A stretch of 64,000 bases of DNA, from NCBI RefSeq assembly GCF_026719745.1, contig NZ_JAPPRQ010000015.1:147715-211714 (forward strand). Direction: 5' to 3'. This DNA comes from Clostridium sp. ZS2-4 (lineage in GTDB: Bacteria > Bacillota > Clostridia > Clostridiales > Clostridiaceae). Numbering within the stretch: the stretch's first letter is position 1; each line of letters opens with the position of its first letter. The notes beneath the pieces were generated by a model. That model did not search any database. It was not told the origin of the DNA and saw only the letters and a list, made by a program, of their open reading frames with translations. This document shows positions 8,499 to 18,749 of the stretch, one piece after another. The position numbers and the translations under genes are program-made.

Positions 8499-9803
8499 TT
8501 ATATATTCCTTATATCTTTATTAAATCCCATATATAATGTGAAAATTAATAAAACTACACCAGCACTAATTGGTAATATATATGAAGGTAAAAGATCCAG
8601 TAGTACCCCAGATAAAATCATAGCAAAAGGAGTTAAAATACCAGAAATTGTTTCTATAAGTGACTGAATTCTCCCACGTAAATCATCAGGTGTTTCTCGC
8701 TGTATCATTACAGTTAATGGAATATTTACAATTGCAATAGCTATACCTAATATAAAAAAATCAATCATGTAAAATATAAAATATGTTAACGTATTAAAAA
8801 CCATAAGATTTGGTATAATGGGTATTCCAATAAAAAGTATACATATTTCTGTAATTAAAAGACTGAAAATTAATGTTTTAAATTTTTTTTCTCTTTCTGG
8901 GAGTATAGATAAAATAGCTGCACCTAAAAGCATTCCTACTGGAAATATAGCTTCTAGTATTCCAAATTGAGATTCTGAAACACCAACTACTTTAACAAGT
9001 ATATAAGAATAAGGGACTATGCTTCCTAGTACAAATAAAAAATTTAAAATTACTAAGAACATACTTAGTATAAAAAGAGCCTTTTTGAATTTAAGAAATC
9101 TCAATCCTTCATTGAACTGACTAAAAAAAGAACCCCTTATTAAATTTGTTGTTTCGTTTTCCATATCATTATTTTTTTCTTTCTCTTGTTTTGGTTTATT
9201 AAAATTAAAGTCGATAAATACTTCTGTAATACCTGAGATTATAAAAGATATACTATTGACAAGCAAGAATAACTTAATATCAATAAGGGAAAATACTAAT
9301 CCTCCTAAAAAAGGTCCTCCTATTTGTGCGATAGATGAAATAGCATCACTTAAGGAGTTTATTCGCATTAAATTTTTATCATCTACAATGTTTGGTATAG
9401 ATGCTCTAAAAGGTATATCAAAGAATGTACTGCAGGTTGATAACAAAAATGAAGCTGCGTATATATATGGTAATCTTAAAGTATCTACGGCTGCGGCTGT
9501 AAATAAAGATATAACTATGATTCCGCTCAAAATATCCATAACAACTACCATTTTCTTTCTATCAAGCTTATCTGCAATTACACCTGCAATTGGTCCGAAA
9601 ATAATTCGAGGTACTGTCCCAAAAACCATTGCAGTTGCAAAAGTAGTTCCGCTTCCCGTAGTTTTTAATACATAAAGACTTATAGCAAAGTTATAAATAT
9701 AAGAACCGAATAACGATACTAATCGTCCGAATAAGAGTAATAGCATATTACATATTAATTTATTTTGTCTTTTACTTTTTCTGCGTAAATTTAAGTTTTG
9801 CAT
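8499..9803 (-). CDS. MFS exporter (MFS_3 / EntS-like drug efflux type)
   Basis: A 12-helix major facilitator in the inner membrane, probably a proton-driven exporter. The helix 2-3 loop motif is present as GVIADKLDRKKMV (motif A), and the N-terminal half includes GRLVSLFGSYIYNFAISLYVL as seen in macrolide and siderophore exporters. A hydrophilic central loop near residue 210 (KPKQEKEKNND) splits the two six-helix halves, and a second motif A-like segment is DDLRGRIQS. GGGGG precedes the ATG. It is monocistronic. The substrate cannot be read from the sequence. Confidence 0.85.
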   Translation of the reverse strand: MQNLNLRRKSKRQNKLICNMLLLLFGRLVSLFGSYIYNFAISLYVLKTTGSGTTFATAMVFGTVPRIIFGPIAGVIADKLDRKKMVVVMDILSGIIVISLFTAAAVDTLRLPYIYAASFLLSTCSTFFDIPFRASIPNIVDDKNLMRINSLSDAISSIAQIGGPFLGGLVFSLIDIKLFLLVNSISFIISGITEVFIDFNFNKPKQEKEKNNDMENETTNLIRGSFFSQFNEGLRFLKFKKALFILSMFLVILNFLFVLGSIVPYSYILVKVVGVSESQFGILEAIFPVGMLLGAAILSILPEREKKFKTLIFSLLITEICILFIGIPIIPNLMVFNTLTYFIFYMIDFFILGIAIAIVNIPLTVMIQRETPDDLRGRIQSLIETISGILTPFAMILSGVLLDLLPSYILPISAGVVLLIFTLYMGFNKDIRNI

Positions 9804-9860
9804 ACTAGTCCCCCTTTATGCTTTTAATTCATATAAATCACTATTATACCATAAAGAGGA

Positions 9861-9968
9861 ATGCAAACAAGTTATCTGAAGCTTAGAAATCTTTATTCAG
9901 GGTTGGCAGCTATGCTTAACTTTCCATCCGCAGAGATAACAGTATTAGTAGCGGTAGACATGGGATAA
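9861..9968 (+). CDS. Possible 35-aa ORF or gene remnant
   Basis: AAAGAGGA precedes an ATG; the ORF contains LYSGLAAMLNFPSAEITVL and ends in VAVDMG. It is noticeably less AT-rich than the surrounding spacer, which suggests former or present coding use. No family is recognised. It could be the tail of a lost gene. The remainder of the 9804-10177 gap shows only the ribosome site of the next gene. Confidence 0.25.
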   Translation: MQTSYLKLRNLYSGLAAMLNFPSAEITVLVAVDMG

Positions 9969-10177
9969 ATTATATTATTAAGCTAAAAATTCGTTCATAT
10001 TTTTTATATAAGTAAAAATAGAATAAACAATTTAACATAGGGGGAATTTATAAAGTATATACTTGAAATCTTAACTAAACCTTAATTAAGTCTTAAAATT
10101 TTCCTAAAAATGAATAAAATTTATGATTATATGATAATATGGAGTAAAAGTTAAAATTTACAAAAGGGGAGTTAATA

Positions 10178-13100
10178 ATGAATAAAAAATTAAAATCTAC
10201 AGTTGTTTTAACTTTAGCTGCAGTTATGACTTCTCAAACTTTAGTGTTGGGAAGTTTGAATAAAGTTAAAGCTTTGGATTTATCTTCACAAGTCTCCTAT
10301 GCAGTCATAGAGAATAAGGCTTTAGGAGGATTTGAACTAGTATCTAAAAAATGGATTCAAGATTTAAAATGTAATGCTTATGAGTATAAGCACACTAAAA
10401 GTGGAGCACGTCTTATATATTTGGACAATAAGAATGAGGATAAAATGTTTTCAGTAGCTTTCCGTACTCCAGCTAAGGATGATACAGGAATAAATCATAT
10501 TATAGAGCATTCTGTACTTCAAGGTTCTAAAAAATACCCTGTTAAGGACCCATTTATAGAAATGAGTAAACGTTCATTAAACACTTTTTTAAATGCATTA
10601 ACAGGTCCAGATTATACTATGTATCCAGTATCAAGTAAAAATAATAAGGATTTCGAAAATTTAATGAGCATATATTTGGATGCTGTTTTCTATCCTAACA
10701 TGAGTAAAGATAAAAGGATCTTTCAAGAAGAAGGATGGAGATATGAACTAAACTCTCCTAATGATGAGTTAAAATATAATGGTATAGTTTATAATGAAAT
10801 GAAGGGAAATTATTCTTCGCCTGAAACATTATTGAATAGAGCTGTTGAACAGTCTCTTTTTCCAGAGACTTCATATAAATATGAATCAGGTGGATATCCA
10901 GAAAAAATGCCTAATTTAACTTATGAGAAGTTTGTTAATACATATAAAGAATACTATACTCCTTCAAACAGCTATTTTTACTTGTCAGGAAATTTAAATA
11001 TTGAAAAGACATTAAAATTTATAGGAGAAAATTATTTAAATAATTTTGATAAAAAAGAAGTAAATACTAAAATACAGATTCAAAAGCCATTTGATAAAAG
11101 AAAAATAAAGACAGTTGAATATTCAGTACAAAAGGGGACACCTACTGAAAATAAAACTTATTTAAGTTCAAACTATGTGGTAGATAAAATTACAAATAAA
11201 GATACAGCATTGGGATTCGTACTGCTTCAAACATTACTTGGAGGAATGCCATCTTCACCTGTTTCAAAGGCATTGAAGGAAAATGGTTTTGGTGAAAATG
11301 TTAGTGCTAGATATAATATGCAGTATCAGCAGCCAGTGTTTTCTATAAATGCAGAAAATACAGATGAAAGTAAAAAAGAAAAATTCCAAAAGGTAATTGA
11401 TGAAACGCTTAAGAATATAGTTAAAAATGGTTTTGATAAAGACTTATTAAATTCTGTACTTAATGTATATGAGCTTTCTAATCGTACTATAAAAGGTGAT
11501 TTTGCTCTTATGTACAACAATCTGATAATGAGAAGCTGGATATATGATGGAGATCCAACTTTATATTTGAATATAAATTCCGATATGGCTAATATCAAGG
11601 ATAAGATAAAAAAAGGATATTTAGAAGGATTGATACAGAAATATCTACTAGATAATAAACATTCCTCATTAGTGGTTTTAAAACCTGTACCTGGGCTAGA
11701 AGAAAAGAAAGAAGCAGAATCAAAGGCAAAATTAGCAAAAATCAAAGCTTCTCTTTCAAAGGAAGAGATAAATAAGCTTATAAAGGAAACTAAAGAACTT
11801 AAAAAATGGCAGGAAACACCAAATTCAAAGGAAACTTTAAAAACACTTCCAAGTCTTACTCGTGGAGATATAAACATTAAAGCTAAAAAATACACTACTA
11901 TAGAAAAAAATGAAAACGGAGTAAAGATACTGTACCATCCTATCTTTACTAATGGAGTAGATTATATAAGAATATATTTTGATACAACTAAAGTACCTCA
12001 GGAAAAGCTAGGATACTTATACTTGTTAGAAGAAGTTTTAGGCAATGTGGATACAAAAAATTATACTAAGGAAGAGTTAGTAGAAGAAATATTAAACAAT
12101 TCAGGTGGAATCAGTATTGGAGGCAGTACTTTTGTAAAAAGTGGAGACAATAATGTTTATTATCCTAAGATGGTAGCAAATATAATGTCCCTAAAGGAGA
12201 AAACCCCTAAAAGCTTTGAACTTTTAAAAGAAATCATATATGACAGCAAATTAAATGATAAGGCAAGATTGAAGGAAATAGTAGGCAACATGAAGAGGGA
12301 TAAAGAAGCAGAGTTAATGTCAAGCGGTAGTTATATGGCAATGCAAAAAGTATTATCTTATATGTCACAATCAGGAAAATACAATGATTATATGAATGAA
12401 GAGTTTTACAAGTTCTTGTGTGATTTAGATAAGAATTTTGACAGTAAAGGCAATGAAATAGTAAAGAACTTAGAAGAAGTTAGGAATCTTGTGTTTAATA
12501 AGCAGGATATGATAGCAAGTTATACTGGAGAAGAGGCAGATTATTCTACTTTCAGTGAAAACTTTAAAAACTTTTCAAAGAACTTAAGAAATGAAAAACT
12601 TCAAAGTCAAAGATACAATTTTGATAGCTCTGATATTAATGAAGGAATAATGACATCCTCAAAGGTTCAATATGTAGTAAAAGGTGGAGATTTGAAAAAA
12701 ACAGGGTACGAGGCAAATGGAAAGCTTCAGGTTCTTGCTAATATATTGCAGGGTGGTTATTTGTGGAATAACATAAGAATAAAAGGCGGAGCCTATGGTG
12801 CTAATGTATCAATAAATAACTCTAATGTGATTTTTTCATCTTACAGAGATCCAAACTTAAAGGAAACCTTAGACACTATTGATAGAATTCCAGAATATCT
12901 TAAAAATTTCAATGCGAGTGAAGATGAAATGACTGACTATGTAATAGGAACTATTGGAAAACTTGATAATGCAAATGACATGTTAGCTAAGTTTATGGGA
13001 CCTGCTGCTGATGGAATTATAGCAGATAGCTTTTATATAAGCGGAACTAAGCAAGAAGATATTCAAAAAGAAAGAGAAGAGATTATAGCTACTAAGGCAG

Positions 13101-13558
13101 AGGACATAAGAAATCTTGCCCCTGTTATAGATGCTTTATTAAAACAAGATTATTTATGTGTTGTAGGTGGAGAAACAAAGATAAAAGAAAATAAGAAAAA
13201 CTTTGTGGTTATAAAAGATGGTTTAAATTCTAAGGAAGAAAAAGTATCAACTTTAGATATGGAAAAAAAGGAAAATGTACCTGTAGATAAAAATTGGAGT
13301 GTTAACTTTTCGCAAGAACTTGATGAATTAACAGTAAATACATCAAATGTTTATGTTCTAGATGAAAAAAATCATCAAGTAAAAGTAAAGGTAAGTTATG
13401 ATAAAAAGAATAAAGCTATTAAAGTAGCACCAGAGACTTTGTATGAAAAAGGGAAAAAATATACTCTATTTATTAAGGGTATTCAAGCTGTAAAAGGAAA
13501 TGAAAAAGTAGATAAGTTACAAGTTCCTATTGAGATGGAATTTGTAACTCAAAAATAA
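10178..13558 (+). CDS. Secreted M16C (insulinase/presequence-protease-like) metallopeptidase with C-terminal Ig-like domain
   Basis: A zinc peptidase of the pitrilysin clan. The inverted zinc motif HIIEH is at residues 107-111 and the third ligand Glu is probably in NGIVYNEMKGN about 80 residues later. The protein is the duplicated M16C form (about 1,000 aa, N and C halves joined by a helical linker near residues 500-540), typical of presequence protease and falcilysin. It differs from the usual cytosolic form in two ways: a signal peptide ending about KVKA (residue 32), and an added C-terminal domain of about 90 residues (PVDKNWSVNFSQEL ... FVTQK) resembling bacterial Ig-like Big_5 modules. 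GGGGAG precedes the ATG. Confidence 0.9.
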   Translation: MNKKLKSTVVLTLAAVMTSQTLVLGSLNKVKALDLSSQVSYAVIENKALGGFELVSKKWIQDLKCNAYEYKHTKSGARLIYLDNKNEDKMFSVAFRTPAKDDTGINHIIEHSVLQGSKKYPVKDPFIEMSKRSLNTFLNALTGPDYTMYPVSSKNNKDFENLMSIYLDAVFYPNMSKDKRIFQEEGWRYELNSPNDELKYNGIVYNEMKGNYSSPETLLNRAVEQSLFPETSYKYESGGYPEKMPNLTYEKFVNTYKEYYTPSNSYFYLSGNLNIEKTLKFIGENYLNNFDKKEVNTKIQIQKPFDKRKIKTVEYSVQKGTPTENKTYLSSNYVVDKITNKDTALGFVLLQTLLGGMPSSPVSKALKENGFGENVSARYNMQYQQPVFSINAENTDESKKEKFQKVIDETLKNIVKNGFDKDLLNSVLNVYELSNRTIKGDFALMYNNLIMRSWIYDGDPTLYLNINSDMANIKDKIKKGYLEGLIQKYLLDNKHSSLVVLKPVPGLEEKKEAESKAKLAKIKASLSKEEINKLIKETKELKKWQETPNSKETLKTLPSLTRGDINIKAKKYTTIEKNENGVKILYHPIFTNGVDYIRIYFDTTKVPQEKLGYLYLLEEVLGNVDTKNYTKEELVEEILNNSGGISIGGSTFVKSGDNNVYYPKMVANIMSLKEKTPKSFELLKEIIYDSKLNDKARLKEIVGNMKRDKEAELMSSGSYMAMQKVLSYMSQSGKYNDYMNEEFYKFLCDLDKNFDSKGNEIVKNLEEVRNLVFNKQDMIASYTGEEADYSTFSENFKNFSKNLRNEKLQSQRYNFDSSDINEGIMTSSKVQYVVKGGDLKKTGYEANGKLQVLANILQGGYLWNNIRIKGGAYGANVSINNSNVIFSSYRDPNLKETLDTIDRIPEYLKNFNASEDEMTDYVIGTIGKLDNANDMLAKFMGPAADGIIADSFYISGTKQEDIQKEREEIIATKAEDIRNLAPVIDALLKQDYLCVVGGETKIKENKKNFVVIKDGLNSKEEKVSTLDMEKKENVPVDKNWSVNFSQELDELTVNTSNVYVLDEKNHQVKVKVSYDKKNKAIKVAPETLYEKGKKYTLFIKGIQAVKGNEKVDKLQVPIEMEFVTQK

Positions 13559-13598
13559 AAAAATAAATTAAATAGTATATAGTATTTCTAACAATGGA

Positions 13599-13643
13599 AA
13601 CACCTATGGGTCTTTTAAGATAACTAACAGACCAGTAGGTGTT
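13599..13643 (+). terminator. Intrinsic terminator of the M16C peptidase
   Basis: Arms AACACCTATGGGTCT and AGACCAGTAGGTGTT pair with one mismatch and one wobble, followed by ATTGTTATGTTG. Confidence 0.65.
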
Positions 13644-13856
13644 ATTGTTATGTTGTGTTAAAATTTGATTTATGTGTTGAAACATAAAAAATAATGAAGA
13701 AATATATGCTATATTATATATGATATGCGATATAGAAGATGATTCAATTTGTGGTAAAACAAAATAAAAATGCATATTTTATTAATTATATGTAAAGTTC
13801 TGGTTGAAATAGTCGACGATTGTATGATAATATTTATATTAATGGAAGGTGATAAA

Positions 13857-14861
13857 ATGACTTATAGAAATATTAACATTAAAGGTATAGAAATATATCA
13901 TCCTAAAAATAAAGTGCACAATTCATTTTTTACCAATCACTTTGAAAAACAAGCTGAAGAAGTAGGTAAATTAATGGAGCATTTAGGTAGAAAATACAGA
14001 TATTTAGGAAATACGGACGAAGAAAATTCATTAACGTTAGCAATTGAAGCATCTAAAAAAGCTATAAAAGATGCCAATATATCTCCAGAAGATATTGATA
14101 TGATAGTATTTACTTCAGATACACCTGAATATACTTTTCCATGTAATGCATTAAAGATAAATAATGCAATTGGAGCGAAGAATGCACATATTGTATATGA
14201 TTCAAATTCAAATTGTATTGGTATGTTAACAGCTATGGATGTGGTATGTAGATATATGAAAAGTAATGAAACCGTTAAAACAGCATTAGTTGTAGGCTCA
14301 TTAATGATAAGTTCCGTAGTAAATCATAATGATACATTGACTTATCCTACTTTTGCTGATGGCAGTGCAGCAATTATACTGGAAACAGTTGAAGAAAATG
14401 AACTTAGAGGATTTATAGATTCTAATACATTTACAAACAGTAATTATCACGAAGTATTTTTAAGCCCTGTATGTGGCTTATCTAAACTACATAAAGAAAA
14501 TGTACAGTTAACAGATAAATACTTGCGCTGGACAGCAGTTGATTTTAGTTTTTTAGCTGATAACTGGAAAATGATTATTGATGATATGCTTGGAAAATAT
14601 GATTTAACACCACAGGACATAGGTCATTTCTTGTTTTCACAATTTTCAAAACCTGATGCAGAAGAAACTTTAAGAAAAATGAATGTGGAATTGGACAAAT
14701 ACACATTTGTAGGAGATGAATATGGATATACTGGAGTAACAAGTCCATTTTTTGCATTACATAGAGCTTTAAAAAATAACAAGATAAAAGAAAATGATTA
14801 TGTAGTATTTTGTTCAGTAGGAGCAGGATATACAATGACATCAATATTGTACAAATTTTAA
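13857..14861 (+). CDS. FabH-like ketoacyl synthase III family protein lacking the catalytic His and Asn
   Basis: Thiolase-fold protein of 334 aa. The nucleophile Cys120 sits in DSNSNCIGM, matching the KAS III active site. The usual His of PHQAN is replaced: LFSQFSK places Ser261 there. The usual Asn of GNTSAAS is replaced: GYTGVTS places Tyr291 there. The C-terminus [15 protein letters not shown] is normal. Such triads occur in FabH relatives that do acyl transfer or unusual condensation rather than fatty-acid initiation. The start at 13857 follows GGAAGGTG; an upstream in-frame ATG at 13770 has no ribosome site. No fatty-acid genes are adjacent; instead a chemotaxis receptor follows after 22 nt, likely co-transcribed. 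Confidence 0.85.
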   Translation: MTYRNINIKGIEIYHPKNKVHNSFFTNHFEKQAEEVGKLMEHLGRKYRYLGNTDEENSLTLAIEASKKAIKDANISPEDIDMIVFTSDTPEYTFPCNALKINNAIGAKNAHIVYDSNSNCIGMLTAMDVVCRYMKSNETVKTALVVGSLMISSVVNHNDTLTYPTFADGSAAIILETVEENELRGFIDSNTFTNSNYHEVFLSPVCGLSKLHKENVQLTDKYLRWTAVDFSFLADNWKMIIDDMLGKYDLTPQDIGHFLFSQFSKPDAEETLRKMNVELDKYTFVGDEYGYTGVTSPFFALHRALKNNKIKENDYVVFCSVGAGYTMTSILYKF

Positions 14862-14883
14862 TACAATAATTGGGGGAATAGTA

Positions 14884-16416
14884 ATGAATACCAATATTGA
14901 CACGATTATGGAATATCAGAGAAAAACTTATAAGTTAATTATTAATATTTATATTTTAAGTATTATTGGAGCTATAGTTGCATTTATGGGTCTAAAAACT
15001 TTAGGATTATATCCAGAAATTAAATGGAAGTATATAGTGGGCTTTATTATATTAGGTTTATCAGAAATCATACTATTTATGAGTACAAAAGATAATGTTT
15101 TAGATAGAACAAGAGCAAATGATAAAACATTCTCTAAATTTAAGGCTTTAGTAGGGTTGGGCTGTTTTGTAAATTATGTTTATATAGCAATTATGATACC
15201 TTCTAAAGAAATATGGGTGTGTGTATTTTACTTTGTACTACTAAGTGCATTATTTTTAGATAAGAAATTAACTATACAAGCTATTGCTTTAAGTGTTATT
15301 TGTGAAATAGTAGTTTTCAAAATTAATTCTTCAGTTATGCCATCACAAGATGTATTATTGAGAGAAGGGTTTATGAGACTTATTGTTATAGTTCTCATAT
15401 CTTTTGGTATATATTTCTTTATGAATCTTTCAGCTAATTTATTAGAAAAAGTTGATGATAAAATGAAAATAGAAATTGAAAACAATGCAAAAACCTCAAA
15501 GTTATTTAATAAAATATCAGAATTCGCACAAACTTTATTAAGTTCAAGTGAAACTTTAACTTCTATCATAGAAGAAGAATACGGTTCTATTCAAGAAATA
15601 GCAAGTACTAGCACTGAAGTTAATAAGGACAGTAATGAAATACTGTTAAAGACTAAAAAAAATAAAGATAGATTAGATACATTGTTAAAATTGAATAAAA
15701 CAGTATCTATAAAAGCTATGGATACAGAAACTTCATCCTCAGATTTGATAAATATAGCTAATGAAAATAAAAGTTCAATAAATAAATCACTGAATATTAT
15801 AGACAATATAAAGGGGAGTATAGAAAATACTCTCAATGTAGCAAAAATATTAAATGAAAAATCTGATCAACTAGACAGTATTTTCAAGATTTTATCAGAT
15901 ATTTCAGAGAAAACTAATTTATTAGCATTAAATGCATCCATTGAAGCGGCAAGAGTTGGAGATAGTGGAAAGGGATTTGCAGTAGTTGCTAATGAGATTA
16001 AAAAATTATCAGAGAATACAAAGCAATCTTTAGATCAGGTAGGTTGTATTACGGATGAATTTAAAGATAAGATTAGTAAAGTAGAAAAACTTATGATAGA
16101 CAATAATGGAAAAGTATTAGAAAGCAATAATATGCTAAACATGGTATCAGATAATGTAGAAGAGATGATGACAGTGCTAAATACTTCTGTAGGAAATATC
16201 AAGGATATTAATACGTCTACTGAAATGTTATTAACAGAAGTAAATAGTGTTGTAGATTTTAATTCTAATATATATGAAACAACTAGAGAGACCATAAATA
16301 AATTTAAAACTGTAAGTGAAGAGATTAAGCAAAATGTGAATTTAATAGAAGAAATATCAATTAATACAGAGAACTTGAAGGATGTAGCAATTGAAATGAA
16401 TAGTCTTATTGAATAA
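14884..16416 (+). CDS. Methyl-accepting chemotaxis protein with six-helix membrane input domain
   Basis: About 185 N-terminal residues form roughly six hydrophobic helices with very short loops and no Cache domain or HAMP. They lead directly into a coiled-coil signalling domain with the hairpin tip [33 protein letters not shown]. The receptor therefore senses something in or near the membrane, such as a lipophilic ligand or a redox or electrical state, rather than a periplasmic-type ligand. GGGGG precedes the ATG. It is directly downstream of the FabH-like gene with no terminator between, which suggests a shared transcript and perhaps a shared signal. Confidence 0.88.
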   Translation: MNTNIDTIMEYQRKTYKLIINIYILSIIGAIVAFMGLKTLGLYPEIKWKYIVGFIILGLSEIILFMSTKDNVLDRTRANDKTFSKFKALVGLGCFVNYVYIAIMIPSKEIWVCVFYFVLLSALFLDKKLTIQAIALSVICEIVVFKINSSVMPSQDVLLREGFMRLIVIVLISFGIYFFMNLSANLLEKVDDKMKIEIENNAKTSKLFNKISEFAQTLLSSSETLTSIIEEEYGSIQEIASTSTEVNKDSNEILLKTKKNKDRLDTLLKLNKTVSIKAMDTETSSSDLINIANENKSSINKSLNIIDNIKGSIENTLNVAKILNEKSDQLDSIFKILSDISEKTNLLALNASIEAARVGDSGKGFAVVANEIKKLSENTKQSLDQVGCITDEFKDKISKVEKLMIDNNGKVLESNNMLNMVSDNVEEMMTVLNTSVGNIKDINTSTEMLLTEVNSVVDFNSNIYETTRETINKFKTVSEEIKQNVNLIEEISINTENLKDVAIEMNSLIE

Positions 16417-16631
16417 AGAGTCTTATTGAATAAAGAGAAACTTAATTAAGAGGACAAAATATTAATAAATGCTTAATTCTAGAAGTAAAAAATAGTAGAA
16501 TATATAAGTATATTTTGCTATTTTTTATTTTGATAAAAATAAAGTTGACTTACTAGTAAATTTATATTAGGATGATAGTGAATATAAGTGTTAGTTATTT
16601 AAAATAATAATTTTTTTTTTGCATACTTTAC

Positions 16632-16643
16632 GCAAACGATTGC
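16632..16643. promoter_or_regulatory. LacI-family/CcpA-type operator of the alpha-glucosidase gene
   Basis: GCAAACGATTGC, one change from the perfect palindrome found at the other sugar genes. It lies 26 bp before the ATG, downstream of a plausible promoter TTGACT (16545) - 17 bp - TAGGAT (16568). Confidence 0.65.
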
Positions 16644-16669
16644 ATTAATTCGGAAAGGAAAGATCTTAT

Positions 16670-18334
16670 ATGAAAAAAATATGGTGGAAAGAAGCTGTTG
16701 CTTATCAAATATACCCAAAAAGTTTTATGGATTCAAATGGTGATGGAATAGGTGACATACAAGGTATAATTGCTAAATTAGATTATTTAAAAGAGTTAGG
16801 TATTGATGTAATCTGGGTTTGCCCTATTTATAAATCACCAAATGATGATAATGGTTATGATATTAGTAATTATCAAGATATTATGGATGAATTTGGAGCA
16901 ATGAGTGATTTTAATCAGCTGCTGCAAGAAGTTCATAACCGTAATATGAAGCTTATTATCGATTTAGTTATTAATCATACAAGTGATGAACACCCTTGGT
17001 TTATTGAAGCACGATCTTCAAATAATAATCCTAAACGTGATTGGTATATATGGCGTGATGGTAAAAATGGAGAAGAACCAAATAACTGGGAAAGTATTTT
17101 CGGAGATTCTGCATGGGAATACGATAGAATCACTAATCAATATTTCTTGCATTTGTTTTCAAGAAAACAGCCAGATTTAAACTGGGAGAATAGTGATATG
17201 CGTCAATCTCTTTATGACATGATTAATTGGTGGTTAGATAAAGGAATTGATGGTTTCCGTATAGATGCCATAAGTCATATAAAAAAAGAAGAAGGCTTAA
17301 AAGACATGCCTAATCTAAAAGGAATGAAATATGTTCCTTCATTTGATAAGCATATGAATGTACAAGGAATTCATATGTATCTTGAAGAATTAAAAATGAA
17401 TACTTTTGCTAAATACGATATTATGACAGTTGGTGAAGCAAATGGAGTTAAGGTGGAGGATGCACCACTTTGGGTTGGAGAAGAAAAAGGAAAATTTAAT
17501 ATGGTATTTCAGTTTGAGCATTTAGACTTATGGAATTCTGATGCTAACAGTAAACTGGATGTTGTAGCATTGAAAAAGATATTGTCCAAGTGGCAAAAAG
17601 GATTAGAAGGCAAAGGTTGGAATGCATTATATATTGAAAATCATGATATTCCTCGTGTAGTTTCTACTTGGGGAAATGATAAAGAATACTGGCGTGAGAG
17701 TGCAACATCATTAGGTGTTATGTATTTTATGATGCAGGGAACACCATTTATATATCAAGGACAAGAGATTGGCATGACTAATGTTAAGTTTAAAACAATT
17801 AATGAATATGATGATATAAGAACTAGAAATATGTATGAAATTAAGAGAGAAGAAGGGATGCCGCCTGAAGAAATAGTCAAAATGATATGGAAGACATCCA
17901 GAGATAATTCTCGTACTCCTATGCAGTGGAACGAATCGCCAAAGGCAGGATTTACCACTGGAACACCATGGATTGGAATTAATGAGAATTATAAAGAAAT
18001 TAATGTAGCAAAACAGGAAAAAGATCCAAGCTCTGTGCTTAATTTTTATAAAAAAATGATCTCTGTCAAGAAGGAAAATCAAGTGTTCACATATGGTAAA
18101 TATGATTTGATTTTAGAAAATAATGAGCAAATATATGCATACACACGTACATTAGACAATGAAAAAGTCGTTGTGATTTGTAATTTAACAGATTCGGAGG
18201 CTGTATATGAATATACACCTTTAAAACTTACACATGATGAATTGCTGTTATGTAATTATAATGTTGAGGAACATGATGATATGACAGGTTTTATATTAAA
18301 ACCATATGAAGCAAGAGTTTACAGAGTTATATAA
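16670..18334 (+). CDS. malL: Oligo-1,6-glucosidase / alpha-glucosidase (GH13_31)
   Basis: A cytosolic exo-glucosidase for isomaltose- and maltose-type oligosaccharides. It begins with KKIWWKEAVAYQIYPKSF, typical of subfamily 31. Catalytic residues are visible: nucleophile Asp in GFRIDAISH, acid/base Glu in MTVGEANG, and the transition-state Asp in IENHDIPR. DVIWVCPIY and DLVINHTS are conserved region I. Length 554 aa matches Bacillus MalL. There is no signal peptide, so it acts on imported sugar. A shared operator upstream links it to beta-amylase, malE and the PTS gene. Whether alpha-1,4 or alpha-1,6 bonds are preferred cannot be settled here. Confidence 0.93.
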   Translation: MKKIWWKEAVAYQIYPKSFMDSNGDGIGDIQGIIAKLDYLKELGIDVIWVCPIYKSPNDDNGYDISNYQDIMDEFGAMSDFNQLLQEVHNRNMKLIIDLVINHTSDEHPWFIEARSSNNNPKRDWYIWRDGKNGEEPNNWESIFGDSAWEYDRITNQYFLHLFSRKQPDLNWENSDMRQSLYDMINWWLDKGIDGFRIDAISHIKKEEGLKDMPNLKGMKYVPSFDKHMNVQGIHMYLEELKMNTFAKYDIMTVGEANGVKVEDAPLWVGEEKGKFNMVFQFEHLDLWNSDANSKLDVVALKKILSKWQKGLEGKGWNALYIENHDIPRVVSTWGNDKEYWRESATSLGVMYFMMQGTPFIYQGQEIGMTNVKFKTINEYDDIRTRNMYEIKREEGMPPEEIVKMIWKTSRDNSRTPMQWNESPKAGFTTGTPWIGINENYKEINVAKQEKDPSSVLNFYKKMISVKKENQVFTYGKYDLILENNEQIYAYTRTLDNEKVVVICNLTDSEAVYEYTPLKLTHDELLLCNYNVEEHDDMTGFILKPYEARVYRVI

Positions 18335-18358
18335 TAAAAATTTTAGAGGGTTAAACAA

Positions 18359-18409
18359 AAACTCATCCTTTCGTCAATTTAAGAGGTAATATGGCGAAAG
18401 GATGAGTTT
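18359..18409. terminator. Bidirectional intrinsic terminator
   Basis: Perfect 15-bp arms (AAACTCATCCTTTCG and CGAAAGGATGAGTTT) with a 21-nt loop, between the convergent malL gene and the unknown gene at 18423. Confidence 0.8.
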
Positions 18410-18422
18410 AAATGCTTGGACT

Positions 18423-18749
18423 TTATTTAAGTCCCTTTATTTTACCCTTAAGGGCTTTTAGACGTGAATTTACATAATTAAGCAGCTCAGAATCATTGTT
18501 TTTTATATAATCTGGAGCTTTAGAAACTATAGAAAGAATGTCTAATTTATTTCCCTTTACTGTTTTAGAAATATTATAAGCTAAACATTCATTTTTTACT
18601 TTCCAATAGGTAGTATTGAATTCAGCTACGTGATTTTTAGTATAGTATCCTTTTTCAATACCAAACTCAAATAAATCTGCTGCTGATTCTAATTCGTCTA
18701 AGTCGGTAACTTGTAAAGTTTCGTTAATAAGATTTTCAAATGTTTTCAT
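18423..18749 (-). CDS. Uncharacterised small helical protein, 108 aa
   Basis: Not recognised. Predicted mostly alpha-helical and soluble, with acidic N-terminal half (VTDLDELESAADLFEFG) and basic C-terminus ending in KALKGKIKGLK. There is no signal or membrane segment. It has its own transcription unit; an 11-bp inverted repeat, TATAGTTTATA, about 45 bp upstream of the start (18795-18826) could be an operator. Confidence 0.65.
   Translation of the reverse strand: MKTFENLINETLQVTDLDELESAADLFEFGIEKGYYTKNHVAEFNTTYWKVKNECLAYNISKTVKGNKLDILSIVSKAPDYIKNNDSELLNYVNSRLKALKGKIKGLK

Noticed and set aside
11326..11895. 189-codon reverse ORF inside the M16C gene
   Set aside because: It is a shadow of the well-supported peptidase on the other strand, with no ribosome site or family resemblance. 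The same reasoning removes the other antisense frames, such as 9256-9675, 20939-21409 and 37832-38254.
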